DNA of 64,000 bases from Archangium violaceum (GTDB lineage Bacteria > Myxococcota > Myxococcia > Myxococcales > Myxococcaceae). The notes beneath the pieces were generated by a model. That model was not told the DNA's origin. It searched no databases and was given only the letters and a program-made list of their open reading frames with translations. The stretch covers positions 12,568,001 to 12,632,000 of the forward strand of contig NZ_CP069396.1 in the NCBI RefSeq assembly GCF_016887565.1. The letters are read 5' to 3'. Position numbers and translations under genes: made by a program. Of this stretch, positions 28,582 to 38,325 are shown one piece after another. The stretch's first letter is position 1. Each line of letters starts with the position of its first letter.

Positions 28582-29339
28582 ACCTGTATGCGATTCGAGC
28601 CATCTACCGGTTCGAGATGGCGCGCACCTTCCGCACGCTGATGCAGAGCATCGCCTCTCCGGTGCTGTCCACGTCGCTGTACTTCGTGGTGTTCGGCTCG
28701 GCGATCGGCTCGCGCATGGGGGAGATCAACGGCGTCAGCTACGGGGCCTTCATCATCCCCGGCCTGCTCATGCTGTCGCTGCTGAACGAGAGCATCTCCA
28801 ACGCCTCGTTCGGCATCTACATGCCGAGGTGGTCGGGCACCATCTACGAGGTGCTGTCCGCACCGGTGTCCTACGTCGAGGTGGTGATTGGCTACGTCGG
28901 CGCCGCGGCCACCAAGTCGGTGATGCTGGGGGTGCTGATCCTGGCGACGGCCCGGGTGTTCGTGCCCTACGAGATCGCGCATCCCCTGTGGATGGCCTGC
29001 TTCCTGGTGCTGACCGCGGTGACCTTCAGCCTGTTCGGCTTCATCATCGGCGTCTGGGCGGACGGCTTCGAGAAGCTGCAGGTCATCCCGTTGCTCGTCA
29101 TCACCCCGTTGACCTTCCTCGGGGGCGCCTTCTATTCCATCAACATGCTGCCGCCGGTCTGGCAGAAGATCACCCTGTTCAACCCGGTGGTGTATCTGGT
29201 CAGCGGCTTCCGCTGGAGCTTCTACGGCGCCTCCGACGTCAACGTCACCATCAGCGTCGGCATGACCCTGGTCTTCCTCACCCTCTGCCTGGTCGCCGTG
29301 AGGTGGATCTTCAAGACGGGGTACAAGCTGAAGGCCTGA
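28578..29339 (+). CDS. ABC-2 type transporter permease
   Basis: Integral membrane partner of the preceding ATPase, 253 aa with about six membrane segments. Visible: [20 protein letters not shown] then [16 protein letters not shown], the [15 protein letters not shown] segment, [35 protein letters not shown] and [16 protein letters not shown]. The [13 protein letters not shown] loop is characteristic of ABC-2 permeases. ATG 28578 overlaps the ATPase stop. 180 nt without a recognisable gene follow. Confidence 0.93.
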
Positions 29340-29519
29340 TGCTCCAGCGGACCGCTACAAGAATCGCCACAGGTGGTCCGTGGTGCCGTTGTCGGAGAAC
29401 TGTTTGCTCCGGGCGCTGTCTCGTGCGGAGCCCTGCACGCTCGGCATGGGAGCGTCCGGATGAGACCGCGTGGCGGGGGATGGAGTCGTGACGCCATCGG
29501 GACGGCTATGCTCCGCGGC

Positions 29520-30782
29520 ATGGCGAACATCGCGATCGTAGGCGCGGGCCAGGCGGGGCTCTTCCTGGGCTTCGGTCTGCTCGAGGACGGACACGACGTC
29601 ACACTGTTTTCCGAGCACACCCCCGAGGCGATCCTGAATGGCCGGATTCCCTCCGGGATGGGGCTCTTCGAGGACGCGGTGAAGAAGGAAGCCGCGCTGG
29701 GACTCACGTTCTGGGAAGACGTGATGACGCGGGGAGAAGGCGCCATCCTCGAGCTGATCAACCCCGATGGAGGCGTCGGGCTGCGCATCAGCCCTCCCGT
29801 CCCGCGGCCCCATCGAAGCGTCGACCAGCGGCTGAAGAACTCACGGTGGATGCGGGAGCTGGAGCGCCGTGGCGCGTCCGTTCGCATCGTCCCCCTGGCC
29901 AATCCGGACGAGCTCGATGCGCACGTCTCGGGCTTCGACCTCGTCGTGGTCGCCACGGGCAAGGGTTCGCTCTCCAGCATGTTCTCGAGAGATCCCCAGC
30001 GGAGCCCCTTCGACGAGCCGCAGCGCCACATCACCGGCTTCCACGTGAAGAACTTCCGCCCCGAGCTCCGCAGCGGAACCATCCGGGTCCTGCCGGGACT
30101 GGGCGAGGTGGTCATCACCCCGTTCTATGGCCGGGAGAACATCCAGGGACGCTTCCTCCTCCTCGAGGGCATCCCCGGTGGACCGCTCGATCTTCTCTCG
30201 CACGAGCTGCCAGGCCGCGAGCTGTTGGAGAAGTGCAAGCAGACCCTCCTCGAGTTGCTCCCCGGACAGCTGGATGACCTGCGGGAGGCGGAGCTTCCCA
30301 CCGAGCAGTGCTGGCTTCGCGGCACCATCACCCCCACCGTCCGCCGTCCGGTGGGCCGACTGGCCTCGGGCAGGGTCGTGATCGGCCTGGGCGACGCCCT
30401 CATGCTTCATGACCCGCTGGCCGCGCAGGGAGGAAACAACGCGACCCACATGGCGGACTTCTACCGGACCCGCATCCGGGAACACGCCGGGCGTCCCTTC
30501 ACGGCGGAGTGGATGCAACGGACCTTCGATGACTTCTGGCTCGACTATGGCCAGTACGCGATGGGCGTGACGGCCGGCCTGCTCATGCCTCCTGCTCCTC
30601 ACCAGCAGGCGGTCCTCGCCTCGGCGCACCATGTGCCCGCCGTGGCGACGGCGTTGATCAACGGCCTGTACGACCCCAGGGCCCTCTTCCCCTGGTTCGT
30701 CGATCCCGCCGTCACCCGCGAGTTCCTGCTCTCCCAGGGCGTCCCACCACCGTTGCTGGAGCAGCTCTGGAGGCCTTCGTAA
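29520..30782 (+). CDS. FAD monooxygenase, styrene/indole monooxygenase type
   Basis: Flavoprotein of about 420 aa. Opens ANIAIVGAGQAGLFLGFGLL (Rossmann GxGxxG), then GHDVTLFSEHTPEAILNGRI, DLVVVATGKGSLSSMF, and the second FAD motif RVVIGLGDALMLHDPLAAQG. This pattern is that of StyA-like enzymes, which receive reduced flavin from a separate reductase; no reductase is adjacent. Substrate unknown. ATG 29520 is the first codon of the Rossmann strand; ATG 29508 (four residues longer) is equally possible. It follows the ABC permease by 180 nt and may not share its operon. Confidence 0.85.
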   Translation: MANIAIVGAGQAGLFLGFGLLEDGHDVTLFSEHTPEAILNGRIPSGMGLFEDAVKKEAALGLTFWEDVMTRGEGAILELINPDGGVGLRISPPVPRPHRSVDQRLKNSRWMRELERRGASVRIVPLANPDELDAHVSGFDLVVVATGKGSLSSMFSRDPQRSPFDEPQRHITGFHVKNFRPELRSGTIRVLPGLGEVVITPFYGRENIQGRFLLLEGIPGGPLDLLSHELPGRELLEKCKQTLLELLPGQLDDLREAELPTEQCWLRGTITPTVRRPVGRLASGRVVIGLGDALMLHDPLAAQGGNNATHMADFYRTRIREHAGRPFTAEWMQRTFDDFWLDYGQYAMGVTAGLLMPPAPHQQAVLASAHHVPAVATALINGLYDPRALFPWFVDPAVTREFLLSQGVPPPLLEQLWRPS

Positions 30783-30851
30783 GGCGCACCAGGGCGGATA
30801 CGGCCCCGGTCCTTCGAGACGGCATGGTCGCGAGCCCTCCGTATGCCCATC

Positions 30852-31154
30852 CTAGTGGGCGGACGCGGGCTCACTCTCCACGGGGAGGATCCGCCGAAGC
30901 TCATCGACGACGACGGAGAGGACGACCGTGTCACCCACCGACTGGACGATGCGGACGGGAATCTCGAGTGTTCCCGCGTGGAAGATGCTGTGGGAGGCTC
31001 CGAGTTGGTCGGCGATCGCTCGATCCAGCTTCACCTGAAGTGACTCGACTCTCCAGGTCTCGCTGTCCAGGAAGAGGGCCGCGACCTCTCCAATGACCTG
31101 CCCGTCCGCTCCAATGATGGTCCGTCCCCGCAGGTTGTCATCAGCAAGACGCAT
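30852..31154 (-). CDS. PRC-barrel domain protein
   Basis: 100-residue protein with one PRC-barrel fold: LRGRTIIGADGQVIGEVAAL, then WRVESLQVKLDRAIADQLG and a closing strand VGDTVVLSVVVDELRRIL. PRC-barrels occur in photosynthetic reaction centres, RimM and many stress proteins; here the role is unknown. ATG 31154 has AAGGAG 7-8 nt upstream. Divergent from the cluster below and convergent with the flavin monooxygenase gene. Confidence 0.85.
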   Translation of the reverse strand: MRLADDNLRGRTIIGADGQVIGEVAALFLDSETWRVESLQVKLDRAIADQLGASHSIFHAGTLEIPVRIVQSVGDTVVLSVVVDELRRILPVESEPASAH

Positions 31155-31605
31155 CGCTCAGCTCCTTCCCCTTCAAAAGTAGGTCTCTGCGGGCGGGAAG
31201 GATGGCGCTGGCCACGGGCGTAGGCTTGAGCTCCCGTGGGACACCTGCGGACAGAAGCCCTTGGCCGCCATGCCGCTCGCCTCCCCGGGGGCTCATCAGG
31301 AGGGACGGGGCGCTCTCCAGGCTCAGCCGGTGGCTGAGGAAGTTGCCATCCGCTCGCGCCGGCCGGGCCTCGACACTTCACGGTATGCATCCGTGCGACA
31401 TGCGGGGGGATTGCCCAGGAGCCCGGCGAGAGAGTGCTCGGATGAACGAGGGCAAGACCAGCGGGAGCACCTCGCGCAAATGAGCCGCTCGATCCACCTC
31501 CGCCCGAGGAGCCACCTCCCTACGAGCCTCCGCTGCCCCACCCGCCTCCAAACCGGACCGTCAGCCAGATGATCAGCACCATCCACAGCCCGAAAGTGAG
31601 CCCCC
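31155..31605. other. 451-nt gap between PRC-barrel and Ser/Thr kinase genes
   Basis: No gene with convincing coding character was found except a very short hydrophobic frame at its left-hand end next to the kinase (see the entry at 31520). Several overlapping short frames on both strands are GC-driven shadows without family features. Confidence 0.5.
31520..31582 (-). CDS. Possible 20-residue hydrophobic peptide
   Basis: Short frame starting MVLIIWLTVRF and ending in a Gly-rich tail (GGGWGSGGS). It lies just after the stop of the membrane Ser/Thr kinase on the same strand, and could be a single-pass microprotein. The frame extends upstream without a good start. Hydrophobic content and position are the only support. 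Confidence 0.25.
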   Translation of the reverse strand: MVLIIWLTVRFGGGWGSGGS

Positions 31606-33321
31606 TCAGCCCTCCCGAACCTTGCCCGCCACCGAGGTCACCGGCTCGCTCTGGCTCGGACCCTGGCCGGACAGGACCGCCGTGGGCTCCTCGCTCTGGG
31701 GCTGGGCGGAGGGACGCTCCAGCCGGGTCACCTGCTCCGAGCGCCGCGCCGTGTGCTTGTCCTTCTGCCGAGTCATCGCCTCCTGGACGAGGTGGGCCAG
31801 TTCCCGCTGCCCATGAGGATAGGGCGCGAGCGCTCCGGGGAGGGCGCAGAGCTGCTCTCGCAGCTGGTGGCCCCGGGGTGTGCGGTCCCCGGCATTCCAC
31901 TGGAGCAGGTCCATGATGGCGGCATCCAGCGCCAGGGGGACATCCGGGCGGAGCACCGAGGGAGGTACCAGGAAGGGAGGAGGAGCGCTGCGCACCGTGT
32001 CGGAGACAACCTCGTCCTGGAAGACGCGCCGCCCGGTGAGGGCCTCATGCAACGTGAGACCGAGCGCGAAGAGATCCGCGCGCCCGTCGAAGGGCTCGCC
32101 CCGCGCCTGCTCCGGAGCCAGGTAACCCAACTTGCCGCGGACCCGGTCCGCCTGCGTGAGGCGGACGTGGATGGCCGCACGCGCCACCCCGAAGTCCCCC
32201 AGCTTCACCTCACCGATGCGCGACAGCAGGATGTTGGGCGGATTGACGTCCCGGTGGACGAGGTTGAGGGGGACGCCCTCGCTGGAGGTGCGCCGATGGA
32301 CGTAGTCGAGTGCCTCACCGAGCTCCGCACCGATGTACGCCACCACGGAGGGAGGAAGGCGCCCGTGGCTCTTGAGCAGCTCGCGCAGGGACAGGCCCTC
32401 GATGTGCTCCAGGGCCATGAAGTACGTGTCCTGGAACCGGCCCACGTCGAGCACCTGGACGATGTTGGAGTGGTTGAGCAGCGAGCCCAGCTCCGCCTCC
32501 CGGCGGAACAGCGTCACGAAGTCCTCGTCCTCGGCATAGGCCGGGAGGATGCGCTTGATGGCCACCACCTTCTCGAAGCCGCCCTCGGGGCTGTAGGTGG
32601 CGCGGAACACCTCCGCCATGCCCCCCACGCCCAACCGCTCGTGCAGGAAGTACTTGCCCAGCAGATCCCTGGCGCGGATGGCGTGCAGCGCCTCCTCGGC
32701 CTTGCTCGTGAGGTGGTCGGCGACCAGCGCCGCCATCCAACCGGTGGTGAAGTAGTAGACGGCGCGCAGCACGACGAGCGGCGGAGTGAACATCAAGGGC
32801 ACGGGCTCGACGAGCCGGGGCCAGGCCAGGAGGAAGTAGAGCAGCACCGTCTCGGTGGCCACGAGGATGCCGGCGAAGAGGGCCAGGCTGCGCTTGGAGC
32901 GCAAGGCCGCGAGCAGGATGAACGTGCTCCAGAGGACGGCCATGGGGTTGCCCAGTGCCTGCTCGGCATTCGCGAAGAGGACGTCGCAGATGAAGAGGTA
33001 CGCCCCGGTGGAGGCCTCCAGCGCGACGTTGAACCAGAGGATGGAGGGATGGAACCAGCCCTGTCGCAGCTTGCGGTGGAGCACCCCGTAGTAGAGGGCG
33101 AAGAGGGCGCACAGGATCGCGACGGAGATGGAACGAGGCCAGCCGATGAAGGGCGCCAGCCCGAGCGTGGACACGGTGAAGACACAGGCGGCCCTGCTGA
33201 TGAACCGGGCCACGGTAGCCTCGCGGGCGGCGGCATCCGCCCGGAGGTGCTCGGCGAGCAGCTGGGAGCCGACGGGTGCCGCGCTGCCTGGACGCGAGGA
33301 GTGGAGCATGGGAGGTCCCAT
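31606..33321 (-). CDS. Membrane Ser/Thr protein kinase with N-terminal multi-pass domain
   Basis: 571 aa. About six membrane segments lie in residues 40-210 (FISRAACVFTVSTLGLAPFI, VAILCALFALYYGVL, GAYLFICDVLF, LALFAGILVATETVLLYFLL and others), then a Hanks-type kinase at about 225-490: GVGGMAEVFRA, VAIKRI, HRDVNPPN, GDFGVAR and APEQARGEP. A Ser/Pro/Gln-rich tail follows. The arrangement, membrane domain first and kinase after it, is common in myxobacterial kinases and suggests a membrane sensor. Start at 33321 (AAGAG close by) or 33309 are both possible. Downstream is a 451-nt gap; upstream the PH-domain gene is on the same strand. Confidence 0.9.
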   Translation of the reverse strand: MGPPMLHSSRPGSAAPVGSQLLAEHLRADAAAREATVARFISRAACVFTVSTLGLAPFIGWPRSISVAILCALFALYYGVLHRKLRQGWFHPSILWFNVALEASTGAYLFICDVLFANAEQALGNPMAVLWSTFILLAALRSKRSLALFAGILVATETVLLYFLLAWPRLVEPVPLMFTPPLVVLRAVYYFTTGWMAALVADHLTSKAEEALHAIRARDLLGKYFLHERLGVGGMAEVFRATYSPEGGFEKVVAIKRILPAYAEDEDFVTLFRREAELGSLLNHSNIVQVLDVGRFQDTYFMALEHIEGLSLRELLKSHGRLPPSVVAYIGAELGEALDYVHRRTSSEGVPLNLVHRDVNPPNILLSRIGEVKLGDFGVARAAIHVRLTQADRVRGKLGYLAPEQARGEPFDGRADLFALGLTLHEALTGRRVFQDEVVSDTVRSAPPPFLVPPSVLRPDVPLALDAAIMDLLQWNAGDRTPRGHQLREQLCALPGALAPYPHGQRELAHLVQEAMTRQKDKHTARRSEQVTRLERPSAQPQSEEPTAVLSGQGPSQSEPVTSVAGKVREG

Positions 33322-33385
33322 TCTCTTGCAGCCGGGGCGGCAAGGCGAGCCCGGGCGCCCTGGCTACCCGACTCCGCAGGGTCTT

Positions 33386-33763
33386 CTACTTCAGCACGTA
33401 GGTCGCGAGGACCTTCTGGACCTCGACGATGTTCGATCCCTTCCCAAACTGTTTGACCAGGGGCTCGGGCGAGCCGGAGATCCAGATCTTCAGCTCGGAG
33501 TCCGCGTCAAAGGTGCCCGCCGTCTCGATGCAGAAGCGGGTGATGGACCGATAGGGGAGCGACATGTACTCGACCTTCGACCCGGTCACCCCCTGCTTGT
33601 CGACCAGCAGCAGCCGCTTGTCGGTGAAGAGGTAGAGGTCGCGGAAGATCTTGAAGGCCTTCTCGAGCCTCTCGTGGGGCGCCATCACGGCGGCCGCTTC
33701 TTCCTGGAGTTTACTGACGTCGACCTCGGACGCGTTGCCCAGCAGGTTATCGAAGAGACCCAT
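33386..33763 (-). CDS. PH-domain (bPH) protein
   Basis: 125 aa, one bacterial pleckstrin-homology-like domain: MGLFDNLLGNASEVD, then AFKIFRDLYLFTDKRLLLVD, SKVEYMSLPYRSITRFCIET, and a helix ending KVLATYVLK. Family known from Bacillus YvbH and similar; function unsettled, probably lipid or protein binding in the cytoplasm. ATG 33763 has GAGGG upstream. It lies 64 nt upstream of the kinase on the same strand. Confidence 0.88.
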   Translation of the reverse strand: MGLFDNLLGNASEVDVSKLQEEAAAVMAPHERLEKAFKIFRDLYLFTDKRLLLVDKQGVTGSKVEYMSLPYRSITRFCIETAGTFDADSELKIWISGSPEPLVKQFGKGSNIVEVQKVLATYVLK

Positions 33764-33923
33764 CGTACCCTCATCTTCCAGGATGCGGACTCCATCCTAC
33801 AGGGAAAGAAGGGTGGCCTCCCATCCGCACGCTGGGTGTGAGCCCCCAAGGCCGGCATCTTCCCGATAAACTGCCGCGGCATGCAGTGCCTGACCGGAAC
33901 CGTCTCACTCCAGGTGACGTGAC

Positions 33924-35111
33924 ATGTGGCTCGCACTCACGCTCCTCCTGATTCTCACCGTCGCCATCGTCGGGCTCGTCGTCGCGTGGCGGCTCCGCCA
34001 GACGCCAGCCCTCTGCCAACCCCAGCAGTACGACGCCGCGCCTCAGCCGGGAACGTTCGCGGTGCGGGCACTCGAAGTGATGCCACCGCTCGTTCGCGAG
34101 ACGCCCGTCCTCGAAGCCCAGTCCCCCGCCTGGCGCGAGGCGATGGGCCAGGCGGGCCTCAAGCTGCGCCGCGCCGGGGTGCGCCACGTCGTCTTCGTGC
34201 ACGGCACCTTCGTCGGCCACGACCCCACCCTGCTGCTCTCCGCGCTCGAGGGTCCCCTCTCCGCGCTGGGCCCGGGCCTCATGCCGTCCCTGCAACGCCT
34301 CTCCAAGCTCCCGAGTGATCGCGTCCTGCGAGACCTCGGCAATTACACCCCCGAGTACGTCTCGCTCTTCCAGAAGGCGCTGGGCGGCGACATCCCCACC
34401 ACGCGCTTCGTCTGGTCCTCGGCGAACAACCACGTCGCCCGCCTGCGCGCGGCCGTGGAGCTGCTGCGGCTCCTGGCCACCTCGGACCTCGGGAGCAAGC
34501 GGGCACTGCTCCTCGGGCACAGCCACGGCGGCCAGGTGCTCGCCCTGCTCACGCAGCTCGTCTACCCGGCACGGACCGCGGAGGCGCTCTGGCAGGCCGT
34601 TCGCGACGCTGGCGAGCCCACCGAGGTCCTCCAGGACATGGCGCGCAAGGTCGCCCGCTCACGGCTCGACATCGCCACCTTCGGCATGCCGCCGCGCTAT
34701 GGCTGGGCCACGGGCCGGCAGTGCCGCGTCCTCCACGTCATCAACCACCGGGGCACGGAGCCGCGCGGGAGCACCGTCGCGGGCGTCCTCCACACCGAGA
34801 ACGGCGACTACGTGCACCAGTGGGGCATCGCCGGTTCGGACATTCCACCGGGCAGCGCGAAGGAGCGGGAGTTGGCCGCGCGGCTCGATGCCATCCTCGG
34901 CGTGGGCTACGACGTGAAGGCATGGCTCCAGCACGTGCAGCACGGCGCGCGCGTGCCGAGGGACGGGTTCAGCTACCTCGTCGACTACGGCGACCGGGGC
35001 ACGGGTGCCCTGCCAAATTGTCTGGCGACATGCTTCGGGCACGGCGTCTACACGAGCTACGACACCATGCTCTTCAACGCCCGCCTCCTCGCGGACCACT
35101 TCTACCGGTAG
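33924..35111 (+). CDS. Membrane-anchored alpha/beta hydrolase-like protein
   Basis: 395 aa with an N-terminal membrane anchor (LALTLLLILTVAIVGLVVAW) and a hydrolase body: VVFVHGTFVGHDPTLLL with the oxyanion HG, and nucleophile elbow GHSHGG (Ser near residue 195). A late His is in FGHGVYTSYD. This looks like a lipase or esterase with the active site on the outer face of the inner membrane, inferred from the anchor. Substrate unknown. Start ATG 33924 with AGGTGAC before it. The SRPBCC-like gene begins 17 nt downstream. Confidence 0.78.
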   Translation: MWLALTLLLILTVAIVGLVVAWRLRQTPALCQPQQYDAAPQPGTFAVRALEVMPPLVRETPVLEAQSPAWREAMGQAGLKLRRAGVRHVVFVHGTFVGHDPTLLLSALEGPLSALGPGLMPSLQRLSKLPSDRVLRDLGNYTPEYVSLFQKALGGDIPTTRFVWSSANNHVARLRAAVELLRLLATSDLGSKRALLLGHSHGGQVLALLTQLVYPARTAEALWQAVRDAGEPTEVLQDMARKVARSRLDIATFGMPPRYGWATGRQCRVLHVINHRGTEPRGSTVAGVLHTENGDYVHQWGIAGSDIPPGSAKERELAARLDAILGVGYDVKAWLQHVQHGARVPRDGFSYLVDYGDRGTGALPNCLATCFGHGVYTSYDTMLFNARLLADHFYR

Positions 35112-35128
35112 AGAGGGAAGACAAGATC

Positions 35129-35602
35129 ATGCCAGGGCCGTCCCAGGAGTACGGTTTCTCCCTCACCTCCGACTTGCGAGCGCCACCCGAGGAGGTCTGG
35201 TCTCATGCGACCCGGATGCAGGGCGTCAATCGGGAGTTCTTCCCGCTGGTGCGCATGACGTGGCCCAGCTCGGACGGCAGCCTCCCCTCTCCCCCTCCCC
35301 TCGGCCAGAGGTTGTTCCGGAGTTGGATCCTGCTCTTCGGGCTGCTGCCCATCGACTACGATGACCTCACCTTCGTCGAGTTCGAGCCCGGCCGCCGCTT
35401 CCTCGAGCGCTCGGTGCTGTTCTCACAGAAGCAGTGGATCCACGAGCGGATCGTCACTCCCACCGCGACAGGGTGCCGGCTCACGGACTCGGTCCGGTTC
35501 ATCCCGAGGCTGCGCCCGTTGGGGTCACTGCACCTCGCTGTCTTCCGGTGGGCCTTCCACTGGAGGCATCGCAACCTGCGGCGGTTGTTCTCTCGCCCAT
35601 GA
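35129..35602 (+). CDS. SRPBCC-like ligand-binding protein
   Basis: 157 aa helix-grip protein. Opens YGFSLTSDLRAPPEEVWSHA (START/Bet v1 style), has a central FVEFEPGRRFLERSVLF, TGCRLTDSVRFIPR and a final helix FRWAFHWRHRNLRRLF. Members bind hydrophobic ligands or catalyse cyclisation or hydrolysis; this one resembles the uncharacterised type that accompanies hydrolases. ATG 35129 is preceded by AGAGGGAAGA. Follows the hydrolase closely on the same strand, suggesting one transcript. Confidence 0.72.
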   Translation: MPGPSQEYGFSLTSDLRAPPEEVWSHATRMQGVNREFFPLVRMTWPSSDGSLPSPPPLGQRLFRSWILLFGLLPIDYDDLTFVEFEPGRRFLERSVLFSQKQWIHERIVTPTATGCRLTDSVRFIPRLRPLGSLHLAVFRWAFHWRHRNLRRLFSRP

Positions 35603-35677
35603 GCAGGCGGCTTGCGCCCACCAACCCCCCATGCCATGAGCCTCAGCCAGCCGCCATCCATGAACTGGGAGTCCCCG

Positions 35678-37132
35678 ATGAACTGGATCCATGCGCGCAT
35701 CGTGAGCGCGCTCGCCGTCTTCGTACTGATCGTGCCCACCGCTGACGCGGCGACCCGGCAGCAGGAGCTGGATCGGCTCGTCACGAAGTATCACCAGCTG
35801 CACCAGTTCAACGGCACCGTGCTCGTCGCCGACGAGAAGGGGGTCGTGCACAAGAAAGGCTACGGCTTCGCGAACCTCGAATGGCGGGTGCCGAATACCC
35901 CCGACACGAAGTTCCGCATCGGCTCCATCACCAAGCAGTTCACCTCGATGGTCATCATGCAGCTCGTCGCCGAGGGGAAGCTCGAGCTCGAGGACAAGCT
36001 CACGACGCACCTTCCGGACTACCGCAAGGACACCGGTGACCGCATCACGATTGCCCACCTGCTGAATCACACCTCTGGCATCCCGAGCTACACGTCGGCC
36101 CCCGGGTTCGCCCAGAACGACTCACGCGACCCCTACACGGTCTCCGACTTCGTGAAGAAGTTCGCCAGCGGCGACCTCGAGTTCGAACCCGGCACGAAGT
36201 GGTCGTACAACAACTCCGGGTACTTCCTGCTCGGTGCCATCATCGAGAAGGTCACCGGCAAGCCGTACGCCCAGGTGCTGCGGGAGCGCATCTTCGACCC
36301 GGTGGGGATGAAGAGCTCCGGCTACGACGTCTCCGCGACGGTGCTCCCCAAGCGCGCGAGCGGTTACGCACCCGGGCCTGACGGGTACGTCAACGCCCCC
36401 TACCTCGACATGTCCCTCCCGTATGCCGCCGGCTCCCTGTACTCGACGGTGGAGGACCTCTATCTCTGGGACCGGGCGCTCTATCGCGACGAGCTGCTGC
36501 CCGCACCGCTGAAGCAGCGGATGTTCACCCCAGGGCTGAACAATTATGCCCATGGCTGGACCGTGCAGCCGGTCGAGCTGAACGATGGCAAGACGAAGCT
36601 CGCCACGCTCAGCCACACGGGCGGAATCAACGGGTTCAACACGATCATCGTCCGCGCGCCTGAACGAAAGGAGCTCGTCGTGCTCCTCGACAACACGTCG
36701 GGCGCCCGCAAGCTCGAGGAGCTCGCGGCCGGCCTGTTCAGCATCCTCCATGGCATCACGCCCCAGCAGCCCCGGACGTCGATTGGAGACATCGTGTGGG
36801 AGCTCATCGGCAAGTCGCCCGTCGCGGAGGCAATCGCCAGGTACAAGGCCCTGAAGGCCACGAAGGCGAACGAGTACGACTTCTCCGAAGTGGAGTTGAA
36901 TCGCGTCGGATATCGACTCCTCGGAGCCGGACGCACGGCGGACGCCATCGAGATCTTCAAGCTGAACGTGGAGATGTTTCCCACCGCGGCCAACCCCTAC
37001 GACAGCCTGGGTGAAGCGTACCTGGCCAGTGGCAACAAGGAGCTGGCGCTCGCGAACTACCGCCGAGCCCTGGTGCTGAGCCCTGGCAACGTGGCCGTGG
37101 AAGAGATCATCAAGCGGCTCGAGAAACCCTGA
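35678..37132 (+). CDS. Secreted serine hydrolase (penicillin-binding/beta-lactamase class C fold) with TPR tail
   Basis: 484 aa. Signal peptide [18 protein letters not shown]..., cleavage after ADA. Class C type motifs: SITK (Ser83, Lys86), YNN (Tyr177), and HTGG in [12 protein letters not shown]-terminal region from about 390 has two TPR-like repeats ([38 protein letters not shown]). Such proteins are esterases, peptidases or D-aminoacylases of the AmpC-type family, acting in the periplasm. Start ATG 35678 has GGGAG ahead; upstream ATGs at 35660 and 35636 are in frame but leave an odd leader. A hairpin follows the stop. Confidence 0.86.
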   Translation: MNWIHARIVSALAVFVLIVPTADAATRQQELDRLVTKYHQLHQFNGTVLVADEKGVVHKKGYGFANLEWRVPNTPDTKFRIGSITKQFTSMVIMQLVAEGKLELEDKLTTHLPDYRKDTGDRITIAHLLNHTSGIPSYTSAPGFAQNDSRDPYTVSDFVKKFASGDLEFEPGTKWSYNNSGYFLLGAIIEKVTGKPYAQVLRERIFDPVGMKSSGYDVSATVLPKRASGYAPGPDGYVNAPYLDMSLPYAAGSLYSTVEDLYLWDRALYRDELLPAPLKQRMFTPGLNNYAHGWTVQPVELNDGKTKLATLSHTGGINGFNTIIVRAPERKELVVLLDNTSGARKLEELAAGLFSILHGITPQQPRTSIGDIVWELIGKSPVAEAIARYKALKATKANEYDFSEVELNRVGYRLLGAGRTADAIEIFKLNVEMFPTAANPYDSLGEAYLASGNKELALANYRRALVLSPGNVAVEEIIKRLEKP

Positions 37133-37148
37133 CGCCCATACCAGGGCG
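37133..37148. terminator. Short hairpin after serine hydrolase
   Basis: CGCCC-ATACCA-GGGCG, a 5-bp GC stem with a 6-nt loop beginning at the first base after the stop. No T-run. It also contains one CATACC, likely by chance. Confidence 0.25.
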
Positions 37149-37194
37149 CAGGCCGCTCAACCCCATGGAGACGTGCATGGCGCCAGGCCGGGGG

Positions 37195-37208
37195 CATACC
37201 CTGGTATG
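37195..37208. promoter_or_regulatory. CATACC-CT-GGTATG inverted repeat before FixJ-type regulator
   Basis: Perfect 6-bp inverted repeat with a 2-nt spacer, 37 nt upstream of the regulator start. Size and layout fit a LuxR/FixJ-type response-regulator box. A partly conserved copy (CATACC-AA-GGTTTA) lies in the divergent hydrolase promoter near 41440, suggesting both belong to one regulon. Confidence 0.5.
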
Positions 37209-37244
37209 ATTGCGGGTGCCTGCTCGCCATGCCAAGGTTCCAGT

Positions 37245-37901
37245 ATGAGTGAGGAGGTCGTCATCCACATCGTCGACGACGACACGTCGCTGCGTACTGC
37301 CTTGCAGGCGCTGTTCCGTTCCGTCGGCATGAAGGCCAGGGCCTACGATTCGGTGCGCGCCTTCCTCGACGCCGAGCGGGTGGACGCCCCCGGCTGTCTC
37401 CTGCTCGACGTGCGCCTGCCCGGGACCAGCGGCCTCGACTTCCAGGGCCAGCTCGACTCGCTCGGCATCGATCTGCCGGTGATCATGATGACCGGCCATG
37501 GCGATATCCCCATGTCGGTGCGGGCGATGAAGGCAGGTGCGGTCGACTTCCTGCCCAAGCCCTTCCGCGAGCAGGATCTGCTCGACGCCGTGGCGCTGGC
37601 GGTGGAGCGCCATCGTGGCCAGCGCTCCGAACGCGAAGACCTGGACGGCCTGCGCAAGCGCTTCGACATCCTGACGAACCGCGAGCAACAGGTGATGAAG
37701 CTGGTGACCCTCGGGCGGCTCAACAAGCAGGTCGCCGACGACCTCGGCTTGAGCGAGATCACGGTCAAGATCCATCGGGGCTCGGTGATGCGCAAGATGG
37801 GAGCGGAGAGCCTGGCCGATCTGGTGCGCATGGCCGAGGCGCTGAAGCTTCCGAAGACCCTGGCCACGGCCCTGCCCTCATCCCAGACGCGGAAACCCTA
37901 G
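37245..37901 (+). CDS. Response regulator, FixJ/NarL family
   Basis: 218 aa. Receiver domain 1-120: acidic VDDDTS, phospho-acceptor Asp55 in LLLDVRLPG, Thr in MMTGHGDIP, and Lys in PKPF. C-terminal LuxR-type helix-turn-helix ([19 protein letters not shown] then [20 protein letters not shown]) with the TVKIHR recognition helix. It should be phosphorylated by the PAS histidine kinase two genes downstream. The best ATG (37245) has AAGG in CCAAGGTTCC upstream. The lone receiver gene starts 2 nt after its stop. Confidence 0.93.
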   Translation: MSEEVVIHIVDDDTSLRTALQALFRSVGMKARAYDSVRAFLDAERVDAPGCLLLDVRLPGTSGLDFQGQLDSLGIDLPVIMMTGHGDIPMSVRAMKAGAVDFLPKPFREQDLLDAVALAVERHRGQRSEREDLDGLRKRFDILTNREQQVMKLVTLGRLNKQVADDLGLSEITVKIHRGSVMRKMGAESLADLVRMAEALKLPKTLATALPSSQTRKP

Positions 37902-37902
37902 C

Positions 37903-38271
37903 ATGTCACTCCAACCCCTCATCTCCATCATCGATGACGATGCGTCGGTCCGCCTGGCTGTGCTCAGCCTGCTGCGGTCGTTCGGGCTGAAGGGACTGGC
38001 GTTCGACAGCGCCGAGGCGTTCCTGGCCTCGGGCGAGCTCGAGAACACGAAGCTGGTCATCACCGACATCCACATGCCGGGCATGAGCGGCATCGACCTC
38101 AAGAGGAACCTCGACGCACAGGGGTCCACGGTGCCCGTCATCATGATCACCGCCAAGACCGAGGTGGCGGTGATGGAGCGGGCGCGGGCGTGCAATCCGT
38201 CCTGTCTCCTGAAGAAGCCCTTCGACAGCGAGGAGTTCATCACCTGCGTCGAGCGCGCCCTTGCGCTGTAG
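37903..38271 (+). CDS. Lone-receiver response regulator
   Basis: 122 aa, receiver only: IIDDDAS, Asp55 in VITDIHMPG, MITAKTE, and Lys in LKKPFDSEEF. No output domain, so it may act as a phosphate sink or relay between the kinase and the FixJ-type regulator. Start ATG 37903 follows the previous stop by one base, so translation is probably coupled. Confidence 0.92.
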   Translation: MSLQPLISIIDDDASVRLAVLSLLRSFGLKGLAFDSAEAFLASGELENTKLVITDIHMPGMSGIDLKRNLDAQGSTVPVIMITAKTEVAVMERARACNPSCLLKKPFDSEEFITCVERALAL

Positions 38272-38325
38272 GCTCACGGGGCGCATGCCGCGACGGCGTT
38301 TCAGGACCTTTGGCGGAGCTGGCCG

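Noticed and set aside
31323-31586. Minus-strand 87-codon frame downstream of the membrane kinase
   Set aside because: Arg/Gly rich, no family pattern and no ribosome site; treated as a shadow.
37137-37142. A third CATACC near the serine hydrolase stop
   Set aside because: It forms part of the CGCCC/GGGCG hairpin and has no matching second arm, so it is not counted as a regulator site.
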